NCBI RefSeq assembly: GCF_011397635.1
Contig: NC_064771.1
Coordinates: forward strand, 16,245,379 to 16,309,378
Reading direction: 5' to 3'
Source: Epinephelus fuscoguttatus
Taxonomy: Eukaryota; Chordata; Actinopteri; Perciformes; Serranidae
Length of the DNA stretch: 64,000 bases
Each line of letters begins with the position of its first letter. Position 1 is the stretch's first letter. The notes below the pieces were generated by a model. It saw only the letters and a program-made list of their open reading frames with translations. It was not told the DNA's origin and made no database searches. Positions 37,301 through 49,251 of the stretch are shown piece by piece. Made by a program: the position numbers and the translations under genes.

Positions 37301-40300
37301 TGCCAGTATACACAAATCAAACACACCCATTTCACCCTTTGATTCTCTCAGTGAGGCCTGATTCATTACTCATTACCTTAATGTCATATCAAACATCCAC
37401 CGGGACACACCTGAAATTCCATGTACGATGCTTCACATCAACTGCCAGGGTGCTCTCTGATGTGCAAATCTGCACGCAAACACATGTCTGGATATATTCC
37501 CCAAACTATGCCAACTACTCGTATTTGATATATTTTTATATATTTGATATCTTTCTGTTTCTGCTGATTCGTGATATACTTTTGAATGCAACGTCAAGAG
37601 TAAGGTTACATCATTAGATTTTGAAGTTCCTTGAACCCTAAAATAAAGTATGAAAATTTTATCAGATCTGATATTTTCTCATAACATTTTTGGCTTTTAC
37701 AGAAAGCCATATTTGACCTACTTTTGACAGCCGAAATACACCCGCGCTGTAATTCAAAGCAGCAGTCAGGGGACAGCAATGTGACCTTTCAAGTAATAAG
37801 AGAGTCCAGCTCAAATCTAAAACAAATGCTGCACAGAGTGTGTACCAAGAACACATACCTGCATACAAATACTGCCATGTAAACCGGATCTGACAAATGC
37901 TGCATTTATCCAGGGTTTGGAGTCTCAATTAGGCTATCACGCGGGGAGCTGCCCTGTGTCAATACTGAGTGGAACTTGTAGTTTCTGTACTTTACTACAC
38001 TGCCAACTTTCAATTATTACGACATGACACGTTTTATATTTGTGTTCAATACCAGCTCCGGGACAAACACACACCCATCACTTTCAGGTAAATAATCAAA
38101 ATAACATCATTATATAACTTCATGTCTACAGATCTCCATCTTTGTCCTGTGGTCACCTGCTCCCATTTAGTAAACAATGTGACATCATTAGATTTATTTT
38201 AGGATATTCGTCATGTTCCACTCAGTCTTTTTTTTTTTTTTTCTGTGCTGCTATAAAAGACGAGGCCTTGTGTTTACAACAATAGCAACAACAGGTGTTG
38301 CCCTTGCTCGCCTGACTGGTGGAGACGTAGAGGTTAAAACACTCACTATATCCAAAGGTTTGAATACATGATGAACAAGCTCCTCTGATGAAGGATTGGA
38401 GATGGCCGACTTCAGACGAGCCTGTAAAGAAATAAATGGAGGGATTTAATATGTATGTATGGTTCATATTTTATTGAGGGATGACTACATGACTGTGAGT
38501 CATCTGCCTTGCCTATTGAAATATCTATTCTGGACTCTGGAATCTTGCCCCTGACAAATACCTCCCATATTGTATATTAAAAAAAAAACTAAAACTAATA
38601 AAAATGTAACTAAAACAAAAAAAATGTAAGCATTAAGAACTGCACTGAAAAGAGCAGACCAACTCTGGAAAGTGAACTGAACTGAAAACCAAAATAAAAA
38701 CTGATGAAAATGACAAAACTATAATAACTAGACTGAATACACACCAGCAGGCTGAAGCAATATTTGAATTTCTGGAAGATATCAATGAACTCCTCTTCTG
38801 GTGGAGGACGGGCCTTTGCAGTGAGTAAATCTTCTGTTGTTCAGAAAGCACAAGAAAACAGAGCCATAGCTGTGTTAGTTCAACTTTCTAGTGAGTGTCA
38901 TCTGCAAAAAAAAAAACATCCATTCGTCTCTTTTTACCTTCAGCGCTTTGCTTTTTACTTTTCTTCTTCTTCTTCTTCCTCTGGTTCAGCACCGTCGCAG
39001 CCTCTGCGGTCTGCTGCAGCTTTCCCATGAAGCTCTCGATGTCATCAAAACAGTGATTGAGGATCCCCTGAGGAATGGAGAGTCAGATTGTTACTCTGTG
39101 CAGATATGAATTAAGGCCACAGGTGACTGCAAAGACACAAAGGTGGATGGTGGATGGTGGATGAAGGAGGCGTACCACTTCTCTCTCTGCTCGCAGGAAG
39201 GAGATATCGAGCCCGCCGTTCACGCCGTTCGCTGTTGCGGAAGAGAGGAGAGGATTCGGTTCATCCATTTTCATTCATGGCCCTGCTGCATTTGGAATCC
39301 CTGCCCCCTTTACCCTTGAAACCCACCCCTTCTCTAAACACACAAACACACAAAGCAATCACTGTGCTCCTACATACCTCTCACTTCTCTCTTTTCCTTC
39401 TTCTTACCTTCTCATCATTACAAATCCCTCCAAATGCTTTTGCTTTTCAGTCCTACACAAGCAATCATGAGAAAAATAGTCTTGCTGTCTTACCTCTGAG
39501 TCCAGGGTAAGGTGGAGGGTTGGACGGTGGTGGATTTGGAGCATGCGGGACAGGGGGGCTTGGGATTTCATAGGGGTCGATGACCTCTCCCCCACTCTGA
39601 GGAAGCCTGGGGAATGAGAGGAGAATTTCAACTCACACACAAACTACAAGTGAAGTTACACAGGTTGCTTTGACATTCACTCAGCACAATCACAGGAAAC
39701 ACCCTTAAACAAGCCAAACACACATTTGGATGGCAAACAGGCTCATCTTCATTCTGAGAGCCTCAAATGGATGCAGCCTCGGAGACAAGCTCCAACAGGA
39801 GGACATCTTTGATCAGTGAATCCAGCCAGACAACGCGGTCCTCCATCAATAGACATAACGTGATGCCGCTGAAATTCAATCCCTCAGCCCTTATTCCGTC
39901 CTGAAAGTACAGTAAACAGTCTGACTGTGCTTTCTCATGGCTTGTAGCCTTCATTGCACACAACACTTTGCTCCAGTCTCAGTTTTGCTCTTAATCAAAT
40001 CAGCCAGCGACGAGCCAGTTCTAAAGGGAAAAAACTAAACTTGTATGTTTGCCTGCTCTTGTAAAACACACCTCAGAGCGCTGACTAAAACTTTACAGTC
40101 GCTTTATTGAATCAAAATCGAAACACATAAACCAAGCCATCTGTCTGTCTTACCACATGTCTGTCCTTCACACGTCCTTTAAAGAGAAATTTATCAAAGC
40201 AGGTAATCCGTTCAGGCCCCGAGCATGCACCTCACGGCCGTCATCCCTCCTCTGCTCTCTCTCTTTGCTTTGTGTCACAATGGACTTGTTATCTCTGTCA

Positions 40301-41523
40301 CACCTTCCTAAGTTATGTGCAAACCGGTAAAACGGGTCTCTTTCTCTCTCAGCTGTTTACTCTGCCCTTTCTCTCTCTCTCTCCCTCTCAGGTGGATGGT
40401 GACACCAGCCTGCTTTGATTCAGTGGAAAATATGACATAATGGCAGTAAAAAGAGGAGAAATGCAAACAGTTTAATGGGAGGTCGGTCTGAATGATGAAG
40501 TTTTATCTGTGTCTATCTTTTGTTTGGCTTCCCGTGAACCTCCTGCCATACAATGTGAAGGCAAACATACACACACAGAGACAGAGACATGCTTTCTTCC
40601 ATTGAAACCACGATAAAACATTGAAAGTTATCACTTAAAAGCTTCAGTTTCCACAAAGAACTGACATCAGCTGAGCGGTTTTCAGTTTTAAAATCTTCCT
40701 TAGAGTCGTTTTGATGTCTTGTGACCATGACATTTACTGTACCTGAGGGCAGCAGGGAGATTTTGACTCCTGCTGGAGGAGGAACCTGAAACCGCTCTCG
40801 CGATGTCATCACAGATTTGCTCTGCCTGTGAGAATGAGAATCAGGAAGTGGCATCACTTGTAAAACTTGAACCAGGGCTGATGATTCATACTGCCTCACT
40901 GAGTCAGACTGGAGAAGCTGCTCAGGTGCTGGTTGTTACTCACCTTCACGGTCTCGCAGTTGAAGAAGTGAATGTCCGGCTTCTTCTGGTCCGCACTTTG
41001 GCAGACCAACAGGAGGAGGGATGGGAAGTGTTTTTCTGTGTTAATGGCGTCGCAGCGGTAGATGGACTTGAAAGAATACTTCTCCAGTTCATCCTGCACA
41101 AGCAGATGAATTTGAAGGTCATCATGCATGAAAATATGAGTGGCATCTCTAAGTTGAGCACTTAGAAATCTCATCTACATCCATTTTAATCATTCACAAT
41201 TCACAGGTCTATTTGTGGACCATCATGCATCTGTTCTCACCTGGCTCTGTATGTCTCGGAGATGGATGGCATCCGCTCCCACATCCAGAAACATCTGTTG
41301 ACTCCACAGCTTTTTGTTCTGAGCCAGGAAGGAGAGACGTGACTGGGCTTCCTCAACATTCTGCACATCTCCATCCTGGAGGGAGAACGTCAGCAGGTGC
41401 TGCAAGCAGAGAGAGAGAGAGAAGGATGAGGACGTGAAGGAAAAGGCATCTTAAAAATATTGCTCAGAGGCAAAATGTAATGATGAGACTTACATTAACA
41501 AGGTGTCGTTTGATGTTTGTCAT
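31320..41523 (-). CDS. eps8l1: EPS8-like protein, best match EPS8L1
   Basis: Eighteen coding exons on the minus strand, 5' to 3': 41494-41530 (in-frame ATG at 41521-41523), 41241-41399, 40944-41093, 40743-40825, 39494-39606, 39176-39231, 38938-39067, 38745-38833, 38347-38421, 36868-37016, 36394-36538, 35905-35951, 35712-35820, 35476-35601, 35211-35373, 33216-33381, 32854-32986 and 31320-31406. All phases agree, giving 669 residues from that ATG. EPS8-family proteins link receptor signals to actin through Abi1/Sos1 and Rac. Domains: PTB about 10-120; a helical segment with the poly-Lys run; SH3 about 415-475 ([28 protein letters not shown]); a Pro-rich linker; a SAM-like C-terminal module ([35 protein letters not shown]). 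The closing [13 protein letters not shown] and WEDPVE point to EPS8L1 over L2/L3. The first exon likely continues upstream, so the true N-terminus is missing. Confidence 0.9.
31890..32375. mobile_element. MITE in the last EPS8-like intron
   Basis: The left part shows CGAGTACTGTGC and TACTTGTACTTGAGTATTTC. The right part shows TAACAGAGTATTTCTACAGT then GAGTACTTCCTCCAACACTG. These are recognised from general knowledge as the ends of a teleost MITE that inserts as TGGTGGAAAGTAA...TCCACCA-type sequence. A left-end fragment of the same kind lies at about 47,450-47,510 (GTGGTGGAAAGTAAGCAAAG). No coding sequence. Confidence 0.5.
33382..35210. other. Repeat-bearing intron of the EPS8-like gene
   Basis: No exon or other gene was seen. 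From about 34,200 to 35,060 the sequence reads like dispersed teleost repeat (for example GACAATGAATGGGAGCCTGA near 34,750 and TGACTTTCATTCTGT near 34,253), but ends and family could not be fixed. Confidence 0.3.
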
Positions 41524-41639
41524 CTTTTGTCTGGTGAGAGAAAAAGAAGAGGTTTAAGAGAGAGCAGCTTTCTATTAACATGCGTTATAATACAAAAAAC
41601 CATTTCCACCAGTGTGATAAAACTAGAAACATCCTGTAA

Positions 41640-42400
41640 GTCATTATTATGAGAAACTTTCTCAAAATAACCAACTCATGAGTCTGATACTATGTCAGGA
41701 TTTTGAGATACTAAATCTTTATTTTTGAGAAACTTTGAGATACTACAATATAAATTTTGTGAAACAAGGTCATTATTTTGGAGATGCTCAGTCATTATTT
41801 TGAGAAACTACGTTGTTATTTTGTAAATCTAAGTCATTAATTTGAAATACTAGCTCTTAATTTGGAACTACTATTTCATTATTTTGTAAAACTACATAAT
41901 AATTTGAAATACTAAGTCATTATTTTAAGAAACTAAGTCATTAATTTGAAATAAGAAGTCATTATTTTGAGAAACTACATTGTTATTTTGTAAAAGTAAG
42001 TCATTAATTTGAAATACTAGCTCTTAATTTGGAAATACTGTCATTATTTTGTAAAACTACTTAATAATTTGAAATATCAAGTCATTATTTTAAGAAACTA
42101 AGGCATTATTGTGTGAAACCTAGTTATTATTTTGAAATACTTAGTCATTATTTTGAGAAACTTTGTCATTATTTTGTGAACCTATGCCATTATTTTGTGA
42201 ATCTATGCCATTATTTTGAAATACTAAGTCAATGTTTTGTAAAACTTTGAAAAAGTAAGTCATTATTTTGTGAAACTATCATTTTGAGAAAAGTAAGTCA
42301 TTATGTTGAGATACTAACAAATGACTTTGAGAATGTTTCTCCTTATAAAGCGATACTAACTCATTATTTCGAGAAAGTTTACCATTACAACGACTGACAG
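41640..42400. repeat. Minisatellite with higher-order structure
   Basis: About 760 bases consist of diverged repeats of a unit near 21-24 bases built on CATTATTTTGAGAAACTAAGT and its variants (ATTTTGTAAAACTA, AATTTGAAATACTA). A longer block recurs: ACTACGTTGTTATTTTGTAA...CATTAATTTGAAATACTAGC at about 41,807 and a near copy from ACTACATTG at about 41,973, a spacing of roughly 167 bases. This implies amplification at two levels. It lies 5' of the first EPS8-like exon found. Confidence 0.8.
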
Positions 42401-43955
42401 GATGTTTTTTATTCTTATCACAGTGGCGGAAATGGGCTCCGATAAGATCAAGAAAGGAGAGGACCAGAAAACAGTTCGACTGATACTAATGATGTTGTTT
42501 CAAGGCAAGCAGCCATTTAATCTTAACCAGTCTTTCTCTAAACTAACAAATTGTAACCGGTGCCTGCTAAGAACACCCTCACTCAATGTTTCCCTTCCCC
42601 TGTTTGAGCATACGTCTGCCTCTGCTTCAGTAATGTGGGATTACGTTGTGTATGTGAGTGAGCTACCCAACCAGTCTGACGACAGTGCACTGTATCTCAC
42701 CATTCAATCTCTCTGCAGCTCAGTGGCCATTAGTGCTGGAATCACTAGTATCAAGACAGTGAGCGTCCAGTATCACTTACACTTCCTTAAGACTGGTTTC
42801 ATCAAAAATACTTCATCAAAAGTGTTTCCATCTTGTTTGTGCAAAGAGGCAGAGCCACACTGGAGTGGTTGGTGTTACTTATAATGATGTGGTATTTCAA
42901 AATAAAAGCCTGGGCAAAATAAGAATGGCAACTTGTGTATACTGTTCTTAACTTAAAATACATTTTCTTAGATCTTGACTGAATTCCTCTATCAGCATTA
43001 CTGAGAATCAATGTCCCTGTACAAAAGCAAACTACCTCAGAAATCTACCTCAACACATCAGCCTGTTACACAGTATCAGTCATCTAGTCATCAGTATCAG
43101 TATCAGTCATCTATTGGTCATATGTATATTACAACACAATTTGGGTCATGTTTTGGTCAGAATTTTGCAGAAATAATAAAAATGTATCGCAACAGGTACA
43201 TGACCCACAACTCAGTTAAGAGGAAAGGTGTTTTTAATTTTAGTGAATCCACATTAGCAGTTTGAAAAGCCATTAAAACAGATGAAAAATACTGAATTAG
43301 CAGCATGTTTTTCAGGGAGATAGACAAATCACTGCCCATAATTAAGCACAAGCTGCATAAACAGTATCAAATATAACAAAGTTCCATATGTCTCTCAATG
43401 CCGCCTCTGATTCATAGTTGCTATACAAGCCCAGATGAATTTAAGAATTATGTTGTTCTAATGTTACAAGTTCAGACTACAACAGAGACTGATGATTGAA
43501 AATGGATGTTTGGTCAGCTTACCAAAGTTGATAGGTTTCCAATACTTAATTCCCAGTGTCAACAGCTGTGTATGTGTGTTTCTAGAGACAGTAAAACCTG
43601 TCCTGTGTCTCAGTGTAACTCACTCTCTTCTCTCTGGTATTGAAAGCTTTTACAGAGCAGAGGTGTGTCACCTTGGGACGTCCCGCCCAGTTGACTACTT
43701 CACCTTAGAGATAAAAATATTTACTCATTCTCTCCCTTGTAAAACCATATACTATCAAGTGCACGTATTTCACACTGGGAAGCATTTGGGAACATTTTGC
43801 AAGCTCATAGCTACTACTTAAATAAAACTTACAGAAAATATCGTTTGAACAATTGCTTGTATGTAGATTTTATCAAGTTACAGATAGCTTTTTTAAGTTG
43901 CAGCTGTTGACAATTTTTTTTTACATCTACATTCTTCAAACTTGTACATTTGTCT
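42400..43955. other. Intergenic or 5' intronic sequence without a recognised gene
   Basis: A 160-codon open frame on the plus strand at 42,402-42,884 has no recognisable motif. A short CATCAGTATCAG simple repeat lies near 43,080-43,110. The missing 5' exon(s) and promoter of the EPS8-like gene should lie here or further upstream on the minus strand, but I could not identify them. Confidence 0.3.
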
Positions 43956-43959
43956 TTAA

Positions 43960-45763
43960 AGGTCCAGCATGTGGGATTTAGTGGCATCTAATGGAGAGAT
44001 TGCAGAACTGAAACTTCTCCCATGTGCCAAGCATGTAGGAGAACAACAGTGACTGACACAAGAACATGAATGGCCCTCAATAAGGTCGATGTTTGGTTCG
44101 TCCGTTCTTGGATACTATAGATCATCATGGCTGTTCCAGTGGCGCCAGCAGTCGTAATCCTGTATGCACCGTGTTTATCATCCTATCTTGAAAATAAAAT
44201 TGTGACAAAAGCAGTAGATCTTGTCTTTGTGTTCTTTTTTACTGATGAATGTGCCTGCGGTGTATTTTTTGCCTGTGTCCACTCACTCACCCAAATACAT
44301 TTGGATGTCAGTGGTCAGTGTATGATAAACTTTTGGTGCTCAATAACGATGCTAGTAATATTGTGTTACTAATCTAGTGTGTTAGCAAGCAAACATAGTT
44401 AGAAATGAACAAACGAAAACAACTGAACATTTTTAAGGCTTTTGAAATACGAAAGTGAAACAAGTCTCAGCGCGAGTCTCAGCAGCGACGAATATGCAGA
44501 GAGCTGCAGTACGAGCACAGAGTCTGTTAACGTTACTGCTGCTAGCATTAATGTTATGACAGAGGCTAGCAGCCAGCTACATGTCCAGGTTCCACCCGCT
44601 TTGCAGAACGATGAGCCCCGGGATCATCATGATATTGGAAATGATGCGGAAGCCATTCTGCAGGAGTTTGATACAACAGAGAAACGCAGAATGAACTTAA
44701 GATATGTAGGAATATTACTTAATTTTCTCATCTAGCCTTTTTATTGTTTATTGTAGCAGCTTGGTTTGGGCTTTGTGTTACATATTGTTGCTGTATATTT
44801 TTATACCTAACTGATGATGTTGATGTGATGCTGCCACAAAATGAAGGAAAATGTTAAACACCTGTATGTTTCTCTGGCATATATTCAGTGTTTTATATTG
44901 TATTCTATTATTTTGCTGGCTGTTGTTGTCAGGTCTGTTGGCTTGTCCTTAAAATGTGGTAGGCTAATCAGAGTTTTGATAGTGCTGTATCAGTAATGTT
45001 AAGGTGCGGACACACCAAGCCGACATCAAAGACCTAGTGGCGACGAAAGCCAACTGTTGCGTCACGTCATGTCGCCTCACGTCGCCTCACGTCGCCCTGT
45101 GTCAGTTGCATTTGAACACACTACACGGACTACATCCGACGGCCAAGTAGCACATACGTTCTGCGCCTGCGTGAGAGAGAGAGCGGAGTGAGAGAGTGGT
45201 ACATCCTGTCAGCCAAGGGGTTTCTTATCTGTGCAGCCGAGCACTGCAGCACCTACACGGACTATTACATCCAGATGGTCCTGGTTAAAGTGGGAAGAAG
45301 CAGCGGATCTGTTGGGCAGCTGAGTGAAGTGGAGCCTGAACAGCCAATCAGAGTGATCTCTCTCACTGACAAGCTCCGCCGCCGATTCAACATGCTCAAT
45401 CGGTCGAAAAGTTGCCGACGCCAACGGTGAAGTGCTGACCGTGCGGGACACACTGCAAAAACTAGGGCGACAGACGCTCACCAACGGCCCAACTTTGGTC
45501 GACAGCCGACCCACTGATTGGTGTGTCAGGGCTTTTAGACTGAGTAGACTGCGCATGTCCATGAGTGGGAACCTACGTGTCAAAGGTACCCTACAAGTGT
45601 GCAGCAGTTCCTGTGCATACTATGAAATATGATCCTGAAGGCGCCAAGATATTGTTCTAAGGTAACGAAAACACAGCGATCTATTTTCAGGTGATTATAA
45701 ACTAATGAAAACACAGTTACCATTTCTGCCAATAGATGCCCCTGAATCTTACACACTGGACCT
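43960..45763. mobile_element. TTAA-flanked composite DNA transposon
   Basis: Ends AGGTCCAGCATGTGGGATTT and the inverse of ACACACTGGACCT match imperfectly over about 40 bases. They are bordered by TTAA at 43956-43959 and 45764-45767, the target of piggyBac- and Kolobok-type elements. Inside is an open frame at 44,442-44,735 rich in Ser/Thr/Glu (for example SLSASLSSDEYAESCSTS). Just before it a short frame starts MNKRKQLNIFKAFEIRK, similar in style to N-termini of BED/TTF-type transposase genes. From 45,000 another repeat with a GGTGCGGACACACCAAGCCG end is nested inside. No complete transposase is visible. Confidence 0.65.
45001..45540. mobile_element. Second MITE nested in the TTAA element
   Basis: Left end GGTGCGGACACACCAAGCCG and the inverse of the right end (CTGACACACCAATCAGTGGG) are partly matching inverted repeats. 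The interior holds GTCGCCTCACGTCGCCTCAC short direct repeats and CpG-rich sequence. This resembles a widespread teleost element whose ends read ACACACCAAGCCGAC. It has about 80 codons open by chance on each strand and no recognised protein. Confidence 0.5.
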
Positions 45764-46689
45764 TTAAAGCAAGATATAAGAATACAGATTTACCTTATCG
45801 CTTTACATATTATTTTGTTGATAATTCACAATTACCCAACTACACAGGCTCAGAATCTTCATCTTCCTTTGTATTAAAAATCCTGAGGTTATTTTTTTAA
45901 TCAAATTTTGTGGCTTTATCTTGTGAAAATGTACATTTAATGGATTCCTCTATGTCATTATTTACAGACAAAAAGAAATGCCCTGCTGTAAAAATAATGA
46001 TCCAACTGTTGTTCATATCATAAATGTGGTAATTATTCTGATTATTATTTCTTTGCATTTCCCCCTTTTTAACTAAACGTCTACTCTTATTTCATGTGAA
46101 ACTTCTGAACACTATATTAAAAAATGTACAAGTGATTTTCTTTGTTTACATTTTACCTTTTGCTTGTCTTTTGGGTGTGTGCATTTTTTTTATATATATA
46201 TAAGTCATCACAGGTTTCTACTACACTCACACTTTTTCTTCTTCATGTGTATTACTTGGTGTGATTTGAGTGAAATAAAATAAAGTGCAACGTCACAACA
46301 CCTTGGAAATGAACTTCACCTCTTCAAACAATACACACCCATTGGGTTTGAGAGGTGGTGGGTCGGGGCAGCCTTTCATATATGGAGATGGGGTTTCACA
46401 TTTCATAACAGTCCTTCATTGGAGGTGGACAAGTCTCCATTTTATCTGCCAATAGAGGAGGACAGGCGGAGTCAGGTGGAGTGGCAACAAGCGAGGTTAC
46501 CACTTGACTTTGCTTTCAGGACATTTGCAAACTTTTTAAGGATCTTCATCAATTCATACCACAAGGTATTTGTCACTTCTTTAAAAAAACAATACGGCAT
46601 ATTTAATTATTTCCAAATGCATAGATTGTCTGTAGTGTAATGAGTTGCCAGTGGATTAGACTTGGGTGTTTTATTTGCCTCCAAAAAAA

Positions 46690-46708
46690 GGCATACGTGG
46701 CATGCAGC

Positions 46709-46760
<52 letters not shown>
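46690..46760. repeat. GT dinucleotide microsatellite
   Basis: A TG run with one interruption (GTGTGTGTGCGAGTGTGTG...) lies at about 46,709-46,758. It would be expected to vary in length between individuals. Confidence 0.9.
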
Positions 46761-46761
<1 letters not shown>

Positions 46762-47746
46762 ACTATACGGTCCGGAGAAATGTCACTGCCAGGTCAGTGT
46801 GACTGAAGTGAACTGTCATGAATCCAGTGGGACTGATAATGTTAGGAAAAAAGTGGTTTGCAACTTTGCAGAATGTGAACATTGTGTTACAGCCGCTGTT
46901 AAAGTGCGATAAATCACACCAGTCAAACAGAAACTGCGCTCGATGACAGGAGCACACTATTGCATCAGCCTAGCCTCTCTTTCATTTTTGCATAAAATTA
47001 AAAAACCTAAGGAAATATGTGATTAACCTGTTTGATGGTGGGTGGAGAATGTGAACATTTGCCACGTGTTGTATTTGTCAGGCCATGAAACGTGGATCAA
47101 TAAGATGATCCAACGTTATTTCATCAGCTTTGTAAACCTGTAGCATTATGTCCTGTTAAATGCAGACAACGCATGCTATGTCAATAAATAAAAGAAGTGT
47201 AAAGGTCCCACTTCCACTGTTAACTGCGTGTTTAATTTGACATCGTACTGTCACACGTGTTGGAAAATTCTTAAGAGGATCGCTGTTTGGGCTTATGCTG
47301 CGTTCAGGGCTCCGCCTGTGTGTCGGAGTCAGCGGTATTCAGTCCTGAGGAGCGTTTAAATTGAGCTGAAAGCTGCATATCGTTGTCGAGTTGGGCTTTG
47401 GTTGTGAAATGTCAACAATGTCCGCAACCCTGTCATTACAGAATTACAGCAGTGGTGGAAAGTAAGCAAAGTAAGTACATTTATTGGAGTACTGTACATA
47501 GATAGGCTCTGCATTTCCTTTAAATTGTCTAATTGATGAACTTCTTTAGTCATTTATTTAGAAAAGGACACATTTATTGTTCCTATCTTTTGAAATGTGA
47601 TCATTTGCTAGTTTTATATTATTGTAAATTTAATACAGTTTGGGGTTTTGTGGAAGACTTCATTTGAAAGCTCTGAAAAACCTGTTTTATATCATTTTAT
47701 AGACGATTTATTGATTAATTACAAAACAACTTGAAGGGGCGCCATT

Positions 47747-47834
47747 TTTATTATTATTATTATTATTATTATTACCAATAATCATTAATACAACTACTAC
47801 TAATGATAATGATATAAATATACTACTACTACTC

Positions 47835-47881
<47 letters not shown>

Positions 47882-47911
47882 TGTTACTATTATTATTATT
47901 ATTATTATTAT
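47747..47911. repeat. Compound TTA/TAA/TTA microsatellite
   Basis: TTA repeats at 47,747-47,774 are followed by a diverged CTA/ATA spacer, then TAA repeats at about 47,834-47,880, then TTA repeats at 47,884-47,911. The outer blocks are complementary to the middle one, so the array can fold on itself. It ends about 190 bases before the slc6a16 first-exon donor. Confidence 0.9.
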
Positions 47912-47989
47912 AATGTGCTTTATCCGGCACTGAAAATAACCATTACTCGCAACAGAGCCTGTGTGTCCGTGCTAACTATAGTACACAGA

Positions 47990-48100
47990 TGTCCTGAATG
48001 CATCAACTGTAGTAGGTGGGGTGCGGTTCATTGTATTGCATCACGCGGAAGAAACAAACCCACAGCCACTCCACCAATAAACGGCCACAACGCGCGGGCG
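47990..48100 (+). other. Probable slc6a16 5' non-coding exon
   Basis: A CpG-bearing stretch ends CGCGCGGGCG at 48100 and is followed by a strong donor, gtaagtg. The coding part of slc6a16 starts exactly at an acceptor (CTCAG then ATG at 49252), so an upstream non-coding exon is required. This is the best candidate; its 5' limit is not known. Confidence 0.5.
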
Positions 48101-49251
48101 GTAAGTGATTTATCACATTTACGGCGTGTATCTAACGCTGTCTGTTAAATTATAATTAAACATTTGCGTCTTAGTATTTATGTTACATTTAATCTGACAA
48201 ACTGAAACAGAAGCTGAGCTCGCGCCGTGGTTGATAGCGTAACGGTAGTGACAGTCCTAACAGTAGCTACACGTGCTCGTTTCCTTCTTTGAAAGCACCG
48301 AACAATTAAACGTTATCGCTGAAAACTCTCCGTTTTCCGCTAGCTTTATTGTTTCTTCATTATCTTCGCTGAAGACATTTGTCTGCGAACAGGTCAGTAG
48401 GTTCATGAGAATTGTCAAAGTGTCACAGTGAGTCCAGACAAAGACAGATGGTGTGTAGGAGGATGTACTCAGCCATGTTGTAGCTGAGTTACCGCGCAGA
48501 CAGGCGACAACTGACTTTATTTATTGACAGTGGAGATGTTACGTACATTTGTTAGGAACGAAGTGCTTCAAGTACTTTGAAGTATGTTTGGGAGATGTGT
48601 GTATTGGACCCGTCTAACAGTTGGTGTAAACGGGTATTATTTTACACCCGCGTTAATACAGGCGGATACAATTAGTGTAACTAACCACCTGGTGGGTTAT
48701 CTGTCTGCTGCACTCCCGTGCCAGCTCATCTGTTACACACCTAGCTTAGACAAACGCAGTCAAATGCATTGCCCTTGCAGCAAGTCCTCATTGATTTGAA
48801 TAGGGTGGAAACATTTTGGAAACACTTCCTACTATAGCACGTTTCAATTCATCAGTATCAAAACTACAGCCCCCAAAATGTCCATCAAGTTAAGTCAATA
48901 TTGTTAAGAGATAAAACTGGACATGGAGGATTTATATTGGACTGCATCAGTTTTACCTCGTTGTACCTACTAAATTGGCAACTGAGTGTACATACACACA
49001 GCACCAGAGCACCAGAATAAATCTGTGAGACAGTATCATTGCTGAAGTCAGAGTAGTAAATCTATTTGTGGTACATCACAAGTAAAGGGCCATGAATGAG
49101 CATTTAAATCAATCAATTTAAAAAATCAACAGGACAGCTGCATTAATCATCATTCATGATCAGCCACAGACTTTATCAGAAAAGTTGTTGTATGTACTAC
49201 TTCACACTCTGACCCCTTTCTCTTTTTTCCTTTTATCCCCTCCTCTCTCAG

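Noticed and set aside
31320-41523. Calling the EPS8-like gene EPS8L3
   Set aside because: The C-terminal [13 protein letters not shown], the SAM-like module and WEDPVE fit EPS8L1 better; EPS8L3 lacks this ending as I recall it.
41640-42400. A possible CRISPR-like array of regular short repeats
   Set aside because: The units are diverged and directly adjoining with no unique spacers, and the host is a vertebrate; it is a minisatellite.
42402-42884. A 160-codon plus-strand open frame with a hydrophobic start
   Set aside because: It begins at the edge of the minisatellite, has no domain signature and no supporting start context; not called as a gene.
46320-46400. A minus-strand SIYER-like peptide as the missing EPS8-like N-terminal exon
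   Set aside because: Only a few residues fit, the rest does not match the family and the frame hits a stop before a donor.
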